Origin: Cyprinodon diabolis
Lineage: Eukaryota > Chordata > Actinopteri > Cyprinodontiformes > Cyprinodontidae
Assembly (NCBI GenBank): GCA_030533445.1
Contig: CM060064.1
Coordinates: forward strand, 23,779,126-23,843,125
Length of the DNA: 64,000 nt
Direction: 5' to 3'
A program made the position numbers and the translations under genes. Positions 1 through 12,192 of the stretch are shown here, piece after piece. Under the pieces are notes generated by a model, which worked only from the letters and a program-made list of their open reading frames with translations, did no database searches and had not been told where the DNA came from. How positions within the stretch are numbered: the stretch's first letter is position 1; each line of letters opens with the position of its first letter.

Positions 1-249
1 CTGACCCCAGGTACCTTCCAGCAGAAGCTCTGTTCAGATCTTATTCTTCTGTATTCATCCAGGTTTCAAGACCAATGTTAAGAGGTCATCATACAAGCGA
101 ATCAATGAACCGAGAGCTAATGCTACAGATGTTACAAGATATTTTATACATATTTACCAAGGGTGAAAACTCCAGATCCAGCGTGAAGCAATGCAATGCA
201 GTATAGCCTGTTGTTTTCAGGGGCGCTAAACCTTGAAGTTAGGTACACA

Positions 250-539
250 CACTGCAAAAAATGGAAATCTATGTCAGTAATTTTTTCTTAAAATAGGTAA
301 TTTTTTTCTTGAATTGAGGACGAAATTGACACTTTGCCAATGGAACAAGGCAATTTACATTTGAAATAAGAAAAAAACTATTGCATTGTCTTATTTCAGG
401 TTCATATTATCTATTTATCTCATTTTAAGAGTAAAGATACTAATTTCAGTGGCAAATCCTCTTATATACCTACTCAAATTAAGGGTAAATACACTTAATT
501 TAAGACATTTTTACTTATTTCTACATCATTTTTGCAGTG
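250..539. mobile_element. Short MITE with CACTGCAAAAA terminal inverted repeats
   Basis: The segment starts with CACTGCAAAAA and ends with its reverse complement TTTTTGCAGTG, about 290 bp apart, with an AT-rich interior and no coding capacity. A second copy in the opposite orientation lies at 59207-59498 and shares an internal block around 'tggaacaaggcaatttac'. Two dispersed copies sharing the same ends support a nonautonomous DNA transposon. The superfamily is not clear. Confidence 0.6.
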
Positions 540-879
540 CAGTTTTGCTTTAATGCCTTTGAACTGATGTTGAAGACCATGGCCTTTCTCTTCTCCTGTC
601 TAGAACCAGCTGCTATATTTAATTGACAAACTTACTATCTTGCTTGTATTCAAGCACTTCTTTTAAGTAGCACTTCTTTGTAAGTAGATGGTTTAATCTG
701 GAAAGTTTTGTTGTGAGTTTCTCATGTCCAGCCTTATCAGCACACTGAGGTTCGACTCACCTCTGCTGATACCAAACATCTTTTTCATTGGGTCTCTGAG
801 CAATAGTCCTCATTAATTTCCCATCATAGTTTGTGTTAATTAAAAAAGCTACGGGTCTAATTGCCGTTTAATGTAATGA

Positions 880-1060
880 TGCTAAATTTCATGTTCATGT
901 GCTCAGCTCCACCCATCAGCAGCTCGTTACTCGGACTTGCCGGGTTTAATCAGATGGAGAAGGAAGAATCGTCTCTAATTATCTGCTCTGCTTCATCATT
1001 TAATCTTCACGAAGAAGCTCCTTAAATGTGTTAGAGCGTTAACTAGTAATATGTCTTTGT
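880..1060. promoter_or_regulatory. Candidate conserved noncoding block upstream of sp8
   Basis: This is a stretch of balanced composition without simple repeats. It contains homeodomain-type cores (TTAATC, CTAATTATC) and lies in the intergenic region upstream of sp8. In vertebrates sp8 sits in a gene desert rich in conserved enhancers, so an enhancer is plausible. The call rests on composition and context only; no alignment was possible. Confidence 0.25.
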
Positions 1061-1275
1061 TGACACAGGCAGCTTGGCCAGAAACCTCTCCATCACCGTA
1101 ATTATTTATGTGAATATCAGTATACTGAAATTTTTATAAAGAACCTATTATTACTTCCCTTAAATTTACAAAACTAGTCTTTTTTTCAGGGAAATTATGA
1201 TTTATTTAGATAATATTTAAGATATAAAATCTTCAGGGTTCCTTTCACCTTAGTTCCATAAAAAAAAATTATAAT

Positions 1276-1365
1276 AATTCAATTCAGTTTATTCATTCAG
1301 TGCCAATTCACAACACGTTATCTCAAGGCACTTTACAATTCAATCATACAGTCAAACTGATTCAA
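1276..1365. repeat. Fragment of a common teleost interspersed repeat tail
   Basis: The text 'caattcagtttattcattca' followed by 'gtgccaattcacaac' and 'tctcaaggcactttacaa' resembles a tail seen very often in teleost interspersed repeats. Only about 90 bp remain, so family and orientation are not assigned. Confidence 0.45.
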
Positions 1366-2199
1366 AGTTTTTTATCTAAAGAAAACCAGTTGATTGCATC
1401 GACTCATTGGCTCGAAGGCAAACCCTAACACCAAGCATGCTTGTAGCGACAGTGGAGAGGAAAAAAAACCCTTTTAACAGGAAGAAGCCTCCAGTGTTTG
1501 TGTGTCTTCCTTTCCATATGTTAGAAAGTAAGTTGTGTTTACAGCTGGATTTAAGGAAAATACTTTTGGTCTTTGTGTTAAAGGGTCCAAATCTGATTAA
1601 TAGAATAGCACAAAGGCTCAGAATGAGTGATGAACAAACCCCTTTTTCAATACGGTTGCTTAAAATTTGCAAGTCACAAAAGTGAAATGTTATGGGCAAA
1701 ACTCTTGTTGTGGCCCTTCTATACTCTGCAATATAATAATGAAGTGTAAGCGAACAACATGTTATTGGTTAAGCAGGTTTTTTCATTTTACTTGTTGATA
1801 ATTCATCTCATAACACATTTCCTTTGTTTTCATTAGTATTAATACTTTGATAATACTTTCTCTGGTTGAGCTTCAGTTCTTCTTTTTTGTTTTGTCCATA
1901 CATTAAATCTAATTTTTTAAAAGTTTCTGACCACAATTGCTGCCATGCTATTTTGTATGATTTTTTTTAACATTCCGTCTACATGCATGCAGGAGAAATC
2001 AAACTCAGTAGACACTTAACTACTTTTTAATCCCACAGTTCAGTTTTTTTTTACTATCTTACAATTCTTGTACATTAAAAGCTATTTTCCACATATGAAG
2101 TATTTGACATAAGGAGATTCCAAGCGGTCTGAAGAGCACAAGGGTGCTTTTCCTTTTCTTCAGTGGTTGAAGGGCAAGGAAAATTCACTTGCTTGCACC

Positions 2200-2490
2200 A
2201 TGGAGGGAGAGCATTAAAAAATCTGATTAAACAATTAGTGTCAATTAGCCCCGACCAAATCATTCTGCAAACAATTGGTCTCTAGTGCCCGGCTTAATTA
2301 CAGGCGACTTTCCACTCCTTATCAGAAGCCACGTCGCCCATGATTCATGTCCAACTCGCGGCTGTCCCTCAAGCACCATCAATTACCCACAAGTAAACAA
2401 AACACAAGGGGAGGAGAAAAAAAAGGAACCAAAGCTCAGGCTCTCAGGTCTGATTAGCATACCCTTGTGTATGTTGATCAGCTGCTGCAC
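2200..2490. promoter_or_regulatory. Candidate conserved noncoding block with homeobox cores
   Basis: This block is repeat-free and more GC-balanced than its surroundings. It is dense in ATTA/TAAT cores (GATTAAAC, CAATTAGC, CTTAATTAC, CAATTACCC). It lies about 10 kb upstream of sp8 and has no convincing ORF. An enhancer role is inferred from composition and position only. Confidence 0.3.
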
Positions 2491-2637
2491 TAAGAGGGGT
2501 TTAAACCCAGGATAGAAACACACTGAATAAATCAAGGAGTGGCGAGAAGCATTATTATATTCTATCATATTGCTAGAGATGTGATTTTTGCAAGAAAAGG
2601 CCTGAATGAATATAAGATGAAAGTTAACTCCTAACTC

Positions 2638-2910
2638 CAATGTGTTATAATTACTGACAGAAAATGTATATAAGTATTTAATTTATCATCATCTAAAAAC
2701 TAAAAGTCTCAACCTTTATGTTTGTGTTGCCTAAGAAACTGCAATTTATAATTATAGGAGATGGTCTCGCATTTATGGAAGCAGACATGTTCCCTACAGC
2801 AGCGCAGAGCTGACAAACTCAAATGTGATTGCAGCAGTTTAGGCCTATAGAAAATCTTTATCTACACAGACTGACAAAACACTGTTTAGAAAATTATCTG
2901 ATGACAGTTA
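2638..2910 (+). mobile_element. Degenerate copy of the TTAA-flanked MITE
   Basis: Order and wording follow the MITE copies at 40887 and 55050: 'tgtgttataattactgacag', then 'ttatcatcatcta', 'gtgttgcctaag', 'ggtctcgca', 'cagcgcagagctgacaaact' and 'cacagactgacaaaacact'. Divergence is much higher than between the two younger copies, and the terminal repeats are decayed or lost. It is therefore an older insertion of the same family. Confidence 0.6.
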
Positions 2911-2929
2911 GATTTCACTTAATTTTTTA

Positions 2930-3270
2930 AATTTTTTTTTTTGGCCTTTATTTAACAAGGTTAGTCCCACTGAGATCTAATGATATATTTTGCATGAGAG
3001 ACCTGGCCAACAGCAGCATATAAGTTACAACATAAAAACACAAAAAACAAACAATACATTGAAAAAAAAAAATGCAGAAACTCTCACCTAAAACATTCAC
3101 CCACTGACATAATTAATTGCAATAATTTAAGAAGGATTTGAATTTCTTACAGAAGGGCTTCAATGAGAAGTTCAGACAGTAATTTGTTCCAGGTAGGGGG
3201 TGCCCTTTTCTGTTTTTACTTTGGGGACAACAAATCGTAGGACATCCATTAAAATGACACGCTGCAGCTT
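2930..3270. repeat. Fragment of a teleost interspersed repeat
   Basis: The segment contains 'ggcctttatttaacaaggtt', 'agtcccactgagatc' and 'gagagacctggccaacagc', followed by A-rich runs. This wording recurs in many teleost genomes as part of an interspersed element. No ORF is present; the element family is not assigned. Confidence 0.4.
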
Positions 3271-3889
3271 AAAAAAAAATACATCCAGAAAACATTTTAC
3301 AGCTAATTGCTTTTATAAACCGGCAAAATAATCCAAACCTACTCAGGGCTATGAATTGAGAGCCCTTGTTAATCAATGAATTAAATAAACAAAAAATGAC
3401 TTTTTTTTTTCTTTTTTAAGAAAAGCTAAGTTAAGGTTAAGTTAAGGTCTGGGCTTGCATTTGATAGTGATGAAGTGGCATGATCTTGAATAGGCTGTTC
3501 ATGTTTAAAAAAATAAATAAATAAACGGTGTGGCTGAATCAAAACCACAATGGCACTTGTTGATGGCAACCAGCTTCAGAATCTCGTGGTAATTGCTTTT
3601 TTTTTAAAGAGGACCAGCCCAGTTAGGTCCTTAGTTAGAAATGACATGAAGTAAAAAAAAAAAATCAGTAAGGAGGCAGGATTTTTTTTTCCTTCTCTGT
3701 ATATTGTTACCTTTCACAAAAAAGTTTAATTTGTTTTCCCCTTTTGTCTGATATTCTTTGATAAACTGTTTTATCGTGAAGTTTAAAGAGTACCAGCCGA
3801 AACCTGCCTTTAAAGAGAGAGGTCAGAGATTTCAATGCGCAAAAATTCACACACCTCCCCAACAAACACAACGTGTGAAGGGGAGCGAC

Positions 3890-4560
3890 AGCAGGCACTA
3901 TGACATGTTACATTACCCCGGTGATGTATAGCTTAATGAACCCCTTGTGTTGATCACGCTCCGCATTAATCAACAGCCATGAACAGATTCCCTTATTTTC
4001 TCAATGCTGCCCTGATAAACTGCAATTTCATTTAACCTTGGACAGCAACTTTAATAGCTTCCACAGGACAACTGTCAATACTTGCCTGGGTATACAGTGA
4101 TTAAATTGCAAGGCGAGAAGGGTGCCCAGGCTTTCTGCTCATCCTCTGCACTTCAACCAACCAACCCCCAATACCCTTCCTCCTTCAGGCTGTGCCCCCA
4201 TGGCTCCCCTCCCTTAAATCACAATTACATACCTGTTGAAATGACTTTATTTGCCAACATGCAAACAAAGTCTGTATGAATTATAAAACAATAAGCTTTA
4301 ATTCTCCAACGTGTATATGAGATGACTCTGTCTTTTTTGAAGTTTGTTGTTGACTGTGAGCTGAGTGGACAGGATAAGGCGAGACAGTGACAGGGAGTGA
4401 CCTGAGGCCTGTCATAATGATTTTCCATGATACCCTCCACCCTTGTCAATTTGGCATAAATTACCAGCCATGAAAGGCCTGCTGGCTGATTAAAACCAAT
4501 TGTCTGGGTAGGAAAGGACAAGGCAACCTCTTTATTATATGATAAACTTACTTAATGGAA
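3890..4560. promoter_or_regulatory. Candidate conserved noncoding block
   Basis: This is about 670 bp of repeat-free sequence with balanced composition and many transcription-factor-like cores (GTGATTAAAT, CATTAATC, GATTAAAACCAATTG). The ORFs across it are short, overlapping and unlike known proteins. It is one of several such blocks upstream of sp8. Regulatory function is inferred from position and composition and was not tested by alignment. Confidence 0.3.
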
Positions 4561-5559
4561 GAAGACAATCTCCCCTCTGGGAAATCGGACAGACTCTTAA
4601 TTAAAGCATTGTGTTTTCTCTGCAAGATAGAGAGATCTTTACATTATCTTTTCATGCAACTGAGTGAAAACTTACAGAAACAAAAAAAAGCGATAGTGTG
4701 AGGCAACCCCAGCAAAACCAGCCAATACATTCTTCCTGTGTGAAAACCTGACACGAAAGCTATGAAACAACAAAGATCCTGGAAGGACTGTGCAGCTTGC
4801 AAATTAAATCACTCCTAAACAAATGATGCAAGCATGTGTTTATCACAGATTTGTTTATCAAAATCAAACATCTGACACTTCATAATTATGCTTCAACACA
4901 TTATCGCTTTCAAAGAACATGTTTCATTATCACATCCGCAGCAGTAAAAAACTGAGAAAACCATCATTGTTTCAACCTCAACTGCGAGCGGAGAACAAAA
5001 AAGTGTTGGCCTCTCTCTCGATGACATAACAGCAAAAGCAAACATTTCTCTGCCCCTCGGTGCTCGTTGGCTTCTTCCACCCACACTTGAGTGGTGACAG
5101 GCGTACACCCGCACTTCCATTATTATCCAACACAACAAGAATGCCTCCGGGAGGATAATTACTGAAACTTGAAGAACCGAGGCTTATCCTAAGTACTTCA
5201 CTTTGTATGATGGCCTTGCTCGCCCTGTCTCTTATCCTGCCGTTCACACTGACAAAGTGCAATGCAGGCTCACTGAAAGTCATCTAAAAGACCTTACTGC
5301 CCACAGATGCAACAGAAAAGACAAAATAAGCCATTATCACAATTTATCATAAAGAGGTTTGAACCATGCTTATCTCAACCACATGCAATAAAGAAGCAGT
5401 CAGAGACAATACATACTAAAGATACTTTGAAAACCTTTGATAGAGGATGGCAGAGGATTGTTTTTATACCTGTATGTGCCTTCCAGTTGAATTATTAGAA
5501 ACTGAATGGTATGTTTCACCACAAAAATTCTGAAAGTAAATTGCAGCAACATGTCAGTT

Positions 5560-6260
5560 GGATTATGCCATTCTTTTCATTTTTGTTGTAAAATACGTGC
5601 TTCTTTTCACAGATTTTCAATTCTGTTTAAGTTTGTGCTTTGACTGGACCATTCTAATCCAATTCTACCATTGTAACAGCTCTAGCTCTATGCTCTGTGT
5701 CTTTTCCCTGCCTGAAGGTGAACCAATACTCTAGTCTAATTGCGTTGTGCTGATGACAGCACCAACTTATCTATGTTAGATGTGTCCCAAAATCCAAACA
5801 GAATTTCTCTTGGCTTTCTGTCAGCAATGGCTTCCTTCTAGCTTCTCTTTCATAACCACTGGAATGTGTGAGCACTGTGTTACCACGGGCCTCTCAACTG
5901 CTTCTGAATAAAGTATTCCTTGTCTTTTGGTCTTGTTTCTATAATAGAGCTGTAGTTGTCTTATATTCTCTCCATTTTCAGATGATAAATCAAGATGATG
6001 TTCAGTTTGGGATATTGTTCTCTAACCCCGCTTTGAATGTCCATGCAAATTTCTCCATTATAGGCTGTGTCCCCTTTAAGATGCTGTTTGCTTACTGATA
6101 TATTCTCAAACTAAACAAAGAGAGCTTCACAGACCAGGTGTATTATCATTTGAATCATCATTTAGTAATTAATTGATTCTAAATGTAATTAGATTTTGTT
6201 GGATAGGTTAATGGTGCAGAATAGCAACACATGATATGTTGTATAGATTTATATCTCTGA
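5560..6260 (+). mobile_element. Degenerate nonautonomous Tc1/mariner-like element
   Basis: Diagnostic phrases occur in the expected order for a very common teleost Tc1-like nonautonomous element: 'tgactggaccattctaatcc', 'ctgcctgaaggtgaacc', 'ctcttggctttctgtcagca', 'cgggcctctcaactgcttct', 'tccattttcagatgat' and 'agagagcttcacagaccagg'. Ends are not clean and there is no intact transposase. Other degenerate copies lie near 48.8-49.3 kb and 56.0-56.6 kb. Confidence 0.6.
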
Positions 6261-6379
6261 AGATGTAACAACTTCCATTCACTTTACACACAATGCTTTG
6301 TTTTTGGCCATCACTTAAGCTCCCCAAAATATTAATTTTAACTTATGGCTGAGATGTTACAAAGGATGAGAAAGTTCAA

Positions 6380-6950
6380 AGGGAGGGAATATAGTCAAAC
6401 TTGCTTTGACTGATGTCTGTTTAGACAGATCATTAACAGCCTCTCCTGACATATTCCCATGAAAAGACCCATCACACAGCACCCACTGCAATTCTGAAGA
6501 TCTTTGTTATTTAACATACAATTATCCTAATATAGGGGGAGAAATTATGCCCATCCGCAGCACCACTGACATGGTTTCCATGTAAACCATCAACATGGCA
6601 GCTGTGAACAAAGAACCCACTACCAGGGGTTGTCAGACAAGACAAGCAACTTTAAATTAAAGCCTTTAAACAGCCTCAAGAGGGTAGCAAGCTGGTGAAT
6701 GATTTTATTTTATGACAAAGTGTTAAATCTTAATTTTGAGATGTGGGAGGCAATGATCGGTTTCCTCTTTTTGATTCGACTGGAACTTGAAAGGCAGGGA
6801 AAAGTTTTTCACCGGCTGTGTCCATTCATCTCAGGAGAACGGAGTAGGGTGGGGTGGGGATCAGAACCTCCCTGTTCTGCCACACAAAGGAAGGAACAGC
6901 TGGCTGATCGATACCCGACAAAGGCTCGGAGGTTAGGGCCGTCAAAAGAT
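6380..6950. promoter_or_regulatory. Possible noncoding regulatory block
   Basis: This is repeat-free sequence between a Tc1-like relic and a GC-richer patch. It contains phrases of balanced complexity (for example around 6540-6620) but no ORF resembling a known protein. I can say only that it is unique-looking and lies upstream of sp8. Confidence 0.15.
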
Positions 6951-7860
6951 TGTTAACTAGCCAATTTATTTGCCAGACGTTTATATCATTGCTTATGGTT
7001 CAGTGCACCCCTTCAGCAGGGGCCATGCTGCCCACCTGTGCTTGGACCACTTTCAGAGGCTCTTCAGACTATTTTGTGACCTCATGGGCACCCAAACACA
7101 GACAGAATCACATACAGATAAACATACAGATGGTTCTATCTGGACTGTAAGTGTACATTCCTGCGAATGCATGTGTACCTACAGTATGCTTGTGTGAACA
7201 CAACACAAGGCACCCCATGGCCTGTACCACATGGCTCTGCAGTTACCACTCATGGCTGGCTTGTGTGGTGAGATGGCCCAACGGGCTGGCAGAGAGGGAG
7301 ACCCTTTCTGTGGCTCACCCAGGCGGAGAGAGGGGCTTCCTGCACATCTTTTGTCACACCATTTGGGCTCTTGTGTCTGCGGCTGCCTTGCTCCTCCGGA
7401 CCCACTTGGCAGCCGCTCTGCAGACGGACATCTGCTCTCTGCAACCTCCTGGTGAAAGGAGAAAACAACAACATGCAGACCCTGTTCCCCTCTATCTATC
7501 CTCTTTAGCTTGAGAAATATGAATACCCCTAAAATTTGGTCAGATTTTCTCACATCAAAACCCAATTTTTGCATGTATCCCATTATAATTTGATATAATA
7601 GATCAGCACAAACTAGAGCATAACTGTTAAGTAGTAGGAAGGGATATTTAATTGTCAAATTCTGCTTTCAAATAAAGCCTGAGTTTTTTGCCCCAACTTT
7701 ACTCTAATATCCCTAAATTAAACCCAGTGCCAATGATTGCTTTGAAAACTTAATTAGTAAACAGAATCCAGCTCAGTGTTATTTAACATTGGTAAGTAAT
7801 CTAAGCTGATTTTTTGTAGCAAATGTGCAAAAGAAGTTTCCAAGATCAGATTAAAACCAC

Positions 7861-7978
7861 AGTATATTTTTCAGGCTACAATTAAATTGATATAATTGAT
7901 ATAAAACCCACACCACTATCCACCACCACCTCCATTGTGAAGTATGGTAATGGCAGCATCATTCGAGTTTCCATTGAT
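7861..7978 (+). repeat. Possible Tc1-like fragment bordering the TCTA microsatellite
   Basis: The text 'cctccattgtgaagtatggt' and 'aatggcagcatcat' just before the microsatellite resembles the 'gtgaagcatggtggtggcagcatcat' region of Tc1-like elements. Only this short phrase matches, so the call is tentative. Confidence 0.35.
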
Positions 7979-7979
7979 G

Positions 7980-8140
<161 letters not shown>

Positions 8141-8279
8141 AATCTAGTCTGTCTGTCAGTTAAAAATGATAACCTTTTCACCCTGCAAAAGAAAGAACAA
8201 CTCAGACAGACCTTCAGACTATGCAGTTTGTTTGAAAATCCCCGCATGAGAAAAAAAGTGGTATAGCCAGTTCTTCATC

Positions 8280-9200
8280 CCTTGCCCTGACTCATTTTTT
8301 TATTATTCTTTCTCTCCTCTCTCTTTCGCTGTGGAGTGATTCTCCAGCACGCAATATTGAACAGACTTTGTTCTTGCTCAGCGGCCCAGAATAACTCGGT
8401 CATTATGGTTGCAAAGGGGACAGGTTTTGAGTTTGATTTCATGATGGTAATATAGCCTGTGCATGCGCGCAAAAAGGAGACAGCCCTTCAATGGGGACAT
8501 CTGTTCAAGAGCGGCTTACAGTTACAGCCGTGCGCGTAAAAAGCGAGCAACCTGTGCGCAACAGATGAGCGGTAAAAGCGACTCCCTGTGAAATGCAACA
8601 GGCTAAACGACAAGCTTTTGTGCACGCATTTTGAACGAGGAATAAAATTAAAAACTCACATAGATGTGCGCATGGACCGAACACATCTTGCAGTGCTGTG
8701 GCTCCAACAGCAATGTTTCCTGTCAGGGGTTATCACAGTGACCCCTGACATTAGTCTTGCTTGTTAGATCGCGGGGTAATTTGTCACCAGCGGCCAACAT
8801 GTGAGCTGATGCTCTCCAAATGTGCAAAACCACCAGATTGCCTGGTTAGAAACGGCTGTTCTTTTTTTATATAATAAGAAAAATCATCAAGTAAAAATAA
8901 ATTGAGCACCAGTGAGAATATTGAGTTGTTGATGCATGATTGATTAAATAAATATTAGAATATAAACTGTGTCATTTGAATTTTGTTGACATGAGGAGGA
9001 AAGATGCAGCTCAAGATCCCCCCACCGAGTTATTCCTAATTGAATTGCCAGTGTAACATTTATCTGGCACCGCTTCACGATCTCACCGGTGAGAAGGAGA
9101 CGCTAGTGTTTTTTCCTCCGCCTGAAAGCCAACCTAGAGGGTCAATCAATGCGCTGCAAAGGAGCGGAGGAGTGCGGTATGTATAGTTTCATTTCTAACC
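8280..9200. promoter_or_regulatory. CpG-containing unique block upstream of sp8
   Basis: From about 8450 to 8830 and again at 9050-9180 the sequence is unusually rich in CpG for this AT-rich window (TGCGCGC, GTGCGCGTAAAAAGCG, CGCGGGGTAA, CAGCGGCC). It has no recognisable coding region. It may hold a distal promoter or enhancer in the sp8 landscape; this is inferred from composition only. Confidence 0.25.
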
Positions 9201-9579
9201 GTCAAATTATTTAAGTAATCACAGCTTGATTTTTATGCATCTGATTGTTTGATATAAAACAAGAAAATGCAGGTTCATACAGTTATGTTTTTACATTTTC
9301 AAATATAGTACCCTATATAATGGACTAAATGTGTAAATAAGTTTCGCTTTTTTGGTTAATATCTTAAATATTTAAAATAATGTGCTACTAAATAAGACGC
9401 GTTATGGAAAATTATCAATTATCTTGCAAAAAATAGAACTAAAAATAAAAGTCACTGCTTTATCTTGGAGAAGAAAAAAATATTTTTTATCATTCCTCCC
9501 ATCTTTTTTTCCCCTCACCTCAAGGAAAGACAGGGTGAATCCTACACAGAAAGTGGTCCAGTCCTAGAAACACAGGAAT

Positions 9580-9870
9580 TAATCAGACTGTCAATCTATC
9601 ACGCCGCGCAATAAAGGAAGCGACACGGGTTAGGGCAGATGATGTGATGAATAATCCCTGGTCGTTTTAATTAACTTTTCCCTGTCCCGTAATGACCAAG
9701 CTGGTCAACAGACCCGGTCAATAAGCATGTTAATATCAAACAAATAAAACTGTGGATGATTAAAAACCTCCCGCGTTATTAAATTTGAAATTCAAATGAA
9801 ATTTATGCCCCCAGCGCACGCTGCATGTTAATGGCCCTAAGAGCTCGTTGCCTTCAAGTTCTTATTATGT
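9580..9870. promoter_or_regulatory. Candidate conserved enhancer block upstream of sp8
   Basis: This is about 290 bp of repeat-free sequence with many developmental-factor cores: AATTAATCAG, TTTTAATTAAC, GATGATTAAAA, GTTAATATC, plus CpG-bearing stretches (CACGCCGCGC, CTCCCGCGTTATT). It lies about 2.4 kb upstream of the sp8 start. Among the noncoding blocks here it looks most like a conserved element, but that is judgement from composition. Confidence 0.35.
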
Positions 9871-10139
9871 AACAAGGGATTCTGATAGTATTGTTTTATT
9901 AAGACTCTTTTTACTAAATGTCACCAAGTGATGAACCAATTCATTTCAGCAAGATTTTGCTATTTTTAGGCACAAATTATTTTACTAATCCCCCAAAAAA
10001 TGAAAAGAAAACAACCTTTGGAGTAAAAAAAAAAAAAAAAAGAACAATTTTTTTAAATTTTCTAAATTGATCAAGTCTAATAGCTGTAAATCTTCTAAAG
10101 TTAACCATGCTGACCTCTCATTTTCTCCATCCTCTGTTT

Positions 10140-10275
10140 CAGAAGAACACGGTTAATAATGAAATTAATAATCTCCCCCTACACAGAAACGCGCGCATCA
10201 GCCCGGAATGCACCGTCTCTATCAGTTTTAATCGAAACTGTCAAGGTAATTGGACACAATTACAGTAAAGTGAAA
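10140..10275. promoter_or_regulatory. Candidate conserved noncoding block near sp8
   Basis: A compact unique block contains TTAATAATGAAATTAATAATC, ACGCGCGCATCAGCC, TTTTAATCG and GGTAATTGG cores, bordered by AT-rich low-complexity DNA. It lies 2 kb upstream of the sp8 start. An enhancer role is inferred. Confidence 0.3.
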
Positions 10276-10279
10276 GTTT

Positions 10280-11890
10280 GAGACGATGCAATATAAGTGC
10301 ATAGCCAGCACAATGCAGCCTTTATATCCTCTGTAATAGGCTGTGTATATTAAGTCCTGAAAAGTTAAAACATGCAAATTCCCCTTATAGAGGCAAAATA
10401 CTTGTAAGATATATAAGATGCTAAAATGAAATTACAATGAAATAGACAATGTAAAGAAAACTCTCCACTCGCTTAAATAAAAGCAAACCAAATTGGGCCA
10501 ATTTTTTATTATTTTGAAAATTAGTCTTTTTTTTTTTTTTACTTTCCTCGCAGGATCATCATAAAAATGCAAAACTATAAAAAAAATCCTAACTTTTTTC
10601 CTACACTGATAAAACAAACTGGTTGTACGTATTTGCAAACATTTTATTTGGGAAGGGGTTAATTTATTTGTCTTAATAGAAATTATATGCATTTAACAGG
10701 TTAAATAAAACCCATATGGATTGTCATCCTTTGTAGTAAAAAAAAAAGAAGAAATTATTTCACATTAAGACAGACAATTTTACCAAGTCTTTTAAAAACT
10801 CTATGTAGCCTACATCTTTTCCTGACTGCCACAAAGATGTGCTGCTATAGAGGGACTCCCCCTGTGTTATAAAACATTAATTTAGCCCTAACCATGATGT
10901 TAAACTACACCTAACGCAATAAAATGTTGTCCAAATGCTTATTAACTTTTTTCAAAATCTGAGCAATCAATATATTCTCTCTTTTTCTATCAACGACAGC
11001 TTGAGATATGAATTTCAGTGGGAAGAACTAGCTCAAAGTTGAGAAACTTATTTTGTATTAGCATTAGCGCCATAGCTAAACTTCGTAAGAGATTAAATTG
11101 TCTTAATTGGTTTACAAATTGTTGCTCCATAAATGCTCTCAGCCTTAAACCCTTTTAATTTGTATAACACTGACTACACTAATATAATAATTCATGGTGA
11201 AATATATAAACGCAAACCCCTATAACCATCCTATCACCTCTTACGACTGACTTAAAATCTAACCTCTATATATCTTCAGTTAGATTCTAATTAAAATATA
11301 AAGGTAGAATCTGTAATAAAATGGCAAATCTTGTTAGAATGTATCCAACAATTAACAATCCTTGGAGAAATGGATATGTATAGTTGAAATTGCAATCATT
11401 ATAATGAATGATAATTTCCTAAATTCATTATAAACAGTATCATTTCAATTATATCCCTATTAAAATGCTGTGTTCACTATAAATGATTAAGAGAACAAAC
11501 AAAAAAAAAACACAAATTTCTGTGATTTTCAAAATTGTTGAAATTCAACAGCTTCTTGGCATCATCCAATAATCTGCAGGATTTTTTTGACTTTTATAAC
11601 TACCCTAGGAAAGTCATTTTTACAGTGTAAATGTATCAGTTTGAGCTTTAGTGTGGCCTACTGCTCCAAAATCATATGTGACCCCATATCATGATCATCC
11701 CTCCTCCTTTCTGAGATTTATGTTATGCGTTGTGTTCTGTAAAAAAAAGAAGAAAAAAAATCAACGCACCCCCTCCCCAAATTCCTCCTTCCTAATTCAC
11801 TCTTATTTAACTTTACCTTCCTTCCGCTGTCTTTTATTATGGAGGGGGTGGGTTGGAAGGTGGAGATCTGTCTGAGTAGGGGAGGGGGGG
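10280..11890. other. AT-rich intergenic DNA, nothing recognised
   Basis: Long A/T runs and low-complexity sequence. ORFs are short and shaped by homopolymers. I see no repeat family, RNA gene or coding exon here. Confidence 0.5.
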
Positions 11891-11899
11891 GTTTCTTCT

Positions 11900-12046
11900 G
11901 TCGATGACCTCACGGTTAGTGTGTGGCAGTGCGGCGGGGACGGGGGCAGCTGATTGGTCGCCCGTGTCACACAGCGCCACTTCAAAGCCGGAGAGGAGCC
12001 TACAATTGAGGAAGAATGGGCGGAACGCATCATTGTATTGCACACC

Positions 12047-12085
<39 letters not shown>

Positions 12086-12171
12086 GAAGAAGAAGAAGAG
12101 GAAGAAAAAAAGCAGGGCTCCTGATTCATAAATATAAAAAGATCCTCTGAGGAGGGCAGTGTTTTTGTGTG
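11900..12171 (+). promoter_or_regulatory. sp8: sp8 proximal promoter and 5' leader
   Basis: GC rises sharply before the sp8 start. There is an inverted CCAAT box (ATTGG) at 11953-11957 next to CAGCTGATTGGTCG, then a pure A tract of about 30 bases at 12050-12082 followed by a GAA-rich purine run. A TATAAAAA string at 12133-12140 lies only 32 bp before the ATG, so it may be chance rather than the core promoter. The transcription start is not determinable by eye. Confidence 0.45.
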
Positions 12172-12192
12172 ATGGCAACTTCACTTCTAGGG
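12172..12192 (+). CDS. sp8: sp8 coding exon 1 (7 codons)
   Basis: ATG GCA ACT TCA CTT CTA GGG reads MATSLLG and is followed directly by the donor GTGAGT at 12193. This short N-terminus is the known start of the long Sp8/Sp9 isoforms. Joining it to the acceptor at 12569/12570 gives [21 protein letters not shown] in one frame. The start context has G at -3 and G at +4. The exon is too short to be found by ORF scanning. Confidence 0.88.

Noticed and set aside
7151..7658. Overlapping ORFs of 120 and 159 residues on opposite strands
   Set aside because: They overlap in several frames in a GC-richer patch; none has a recognisable domain or splice-consistent edges. Composition explains them.
12133..12140. 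TATAAAAA as the sp8 TATA box
   Set aside because: It lies 32 bp from the start codon, leaving almost no 5' leader. It may be chance in an AT-rich tract.
11803..12184. Minus-strand ORFs of 108 and 115 residues with long Phe/Ser runs next to sp8
   Set aside because: They read through the poly(A)/GAA tract of the sp8 leader in antisense; poly-Phe from poly(T) is an artefact.
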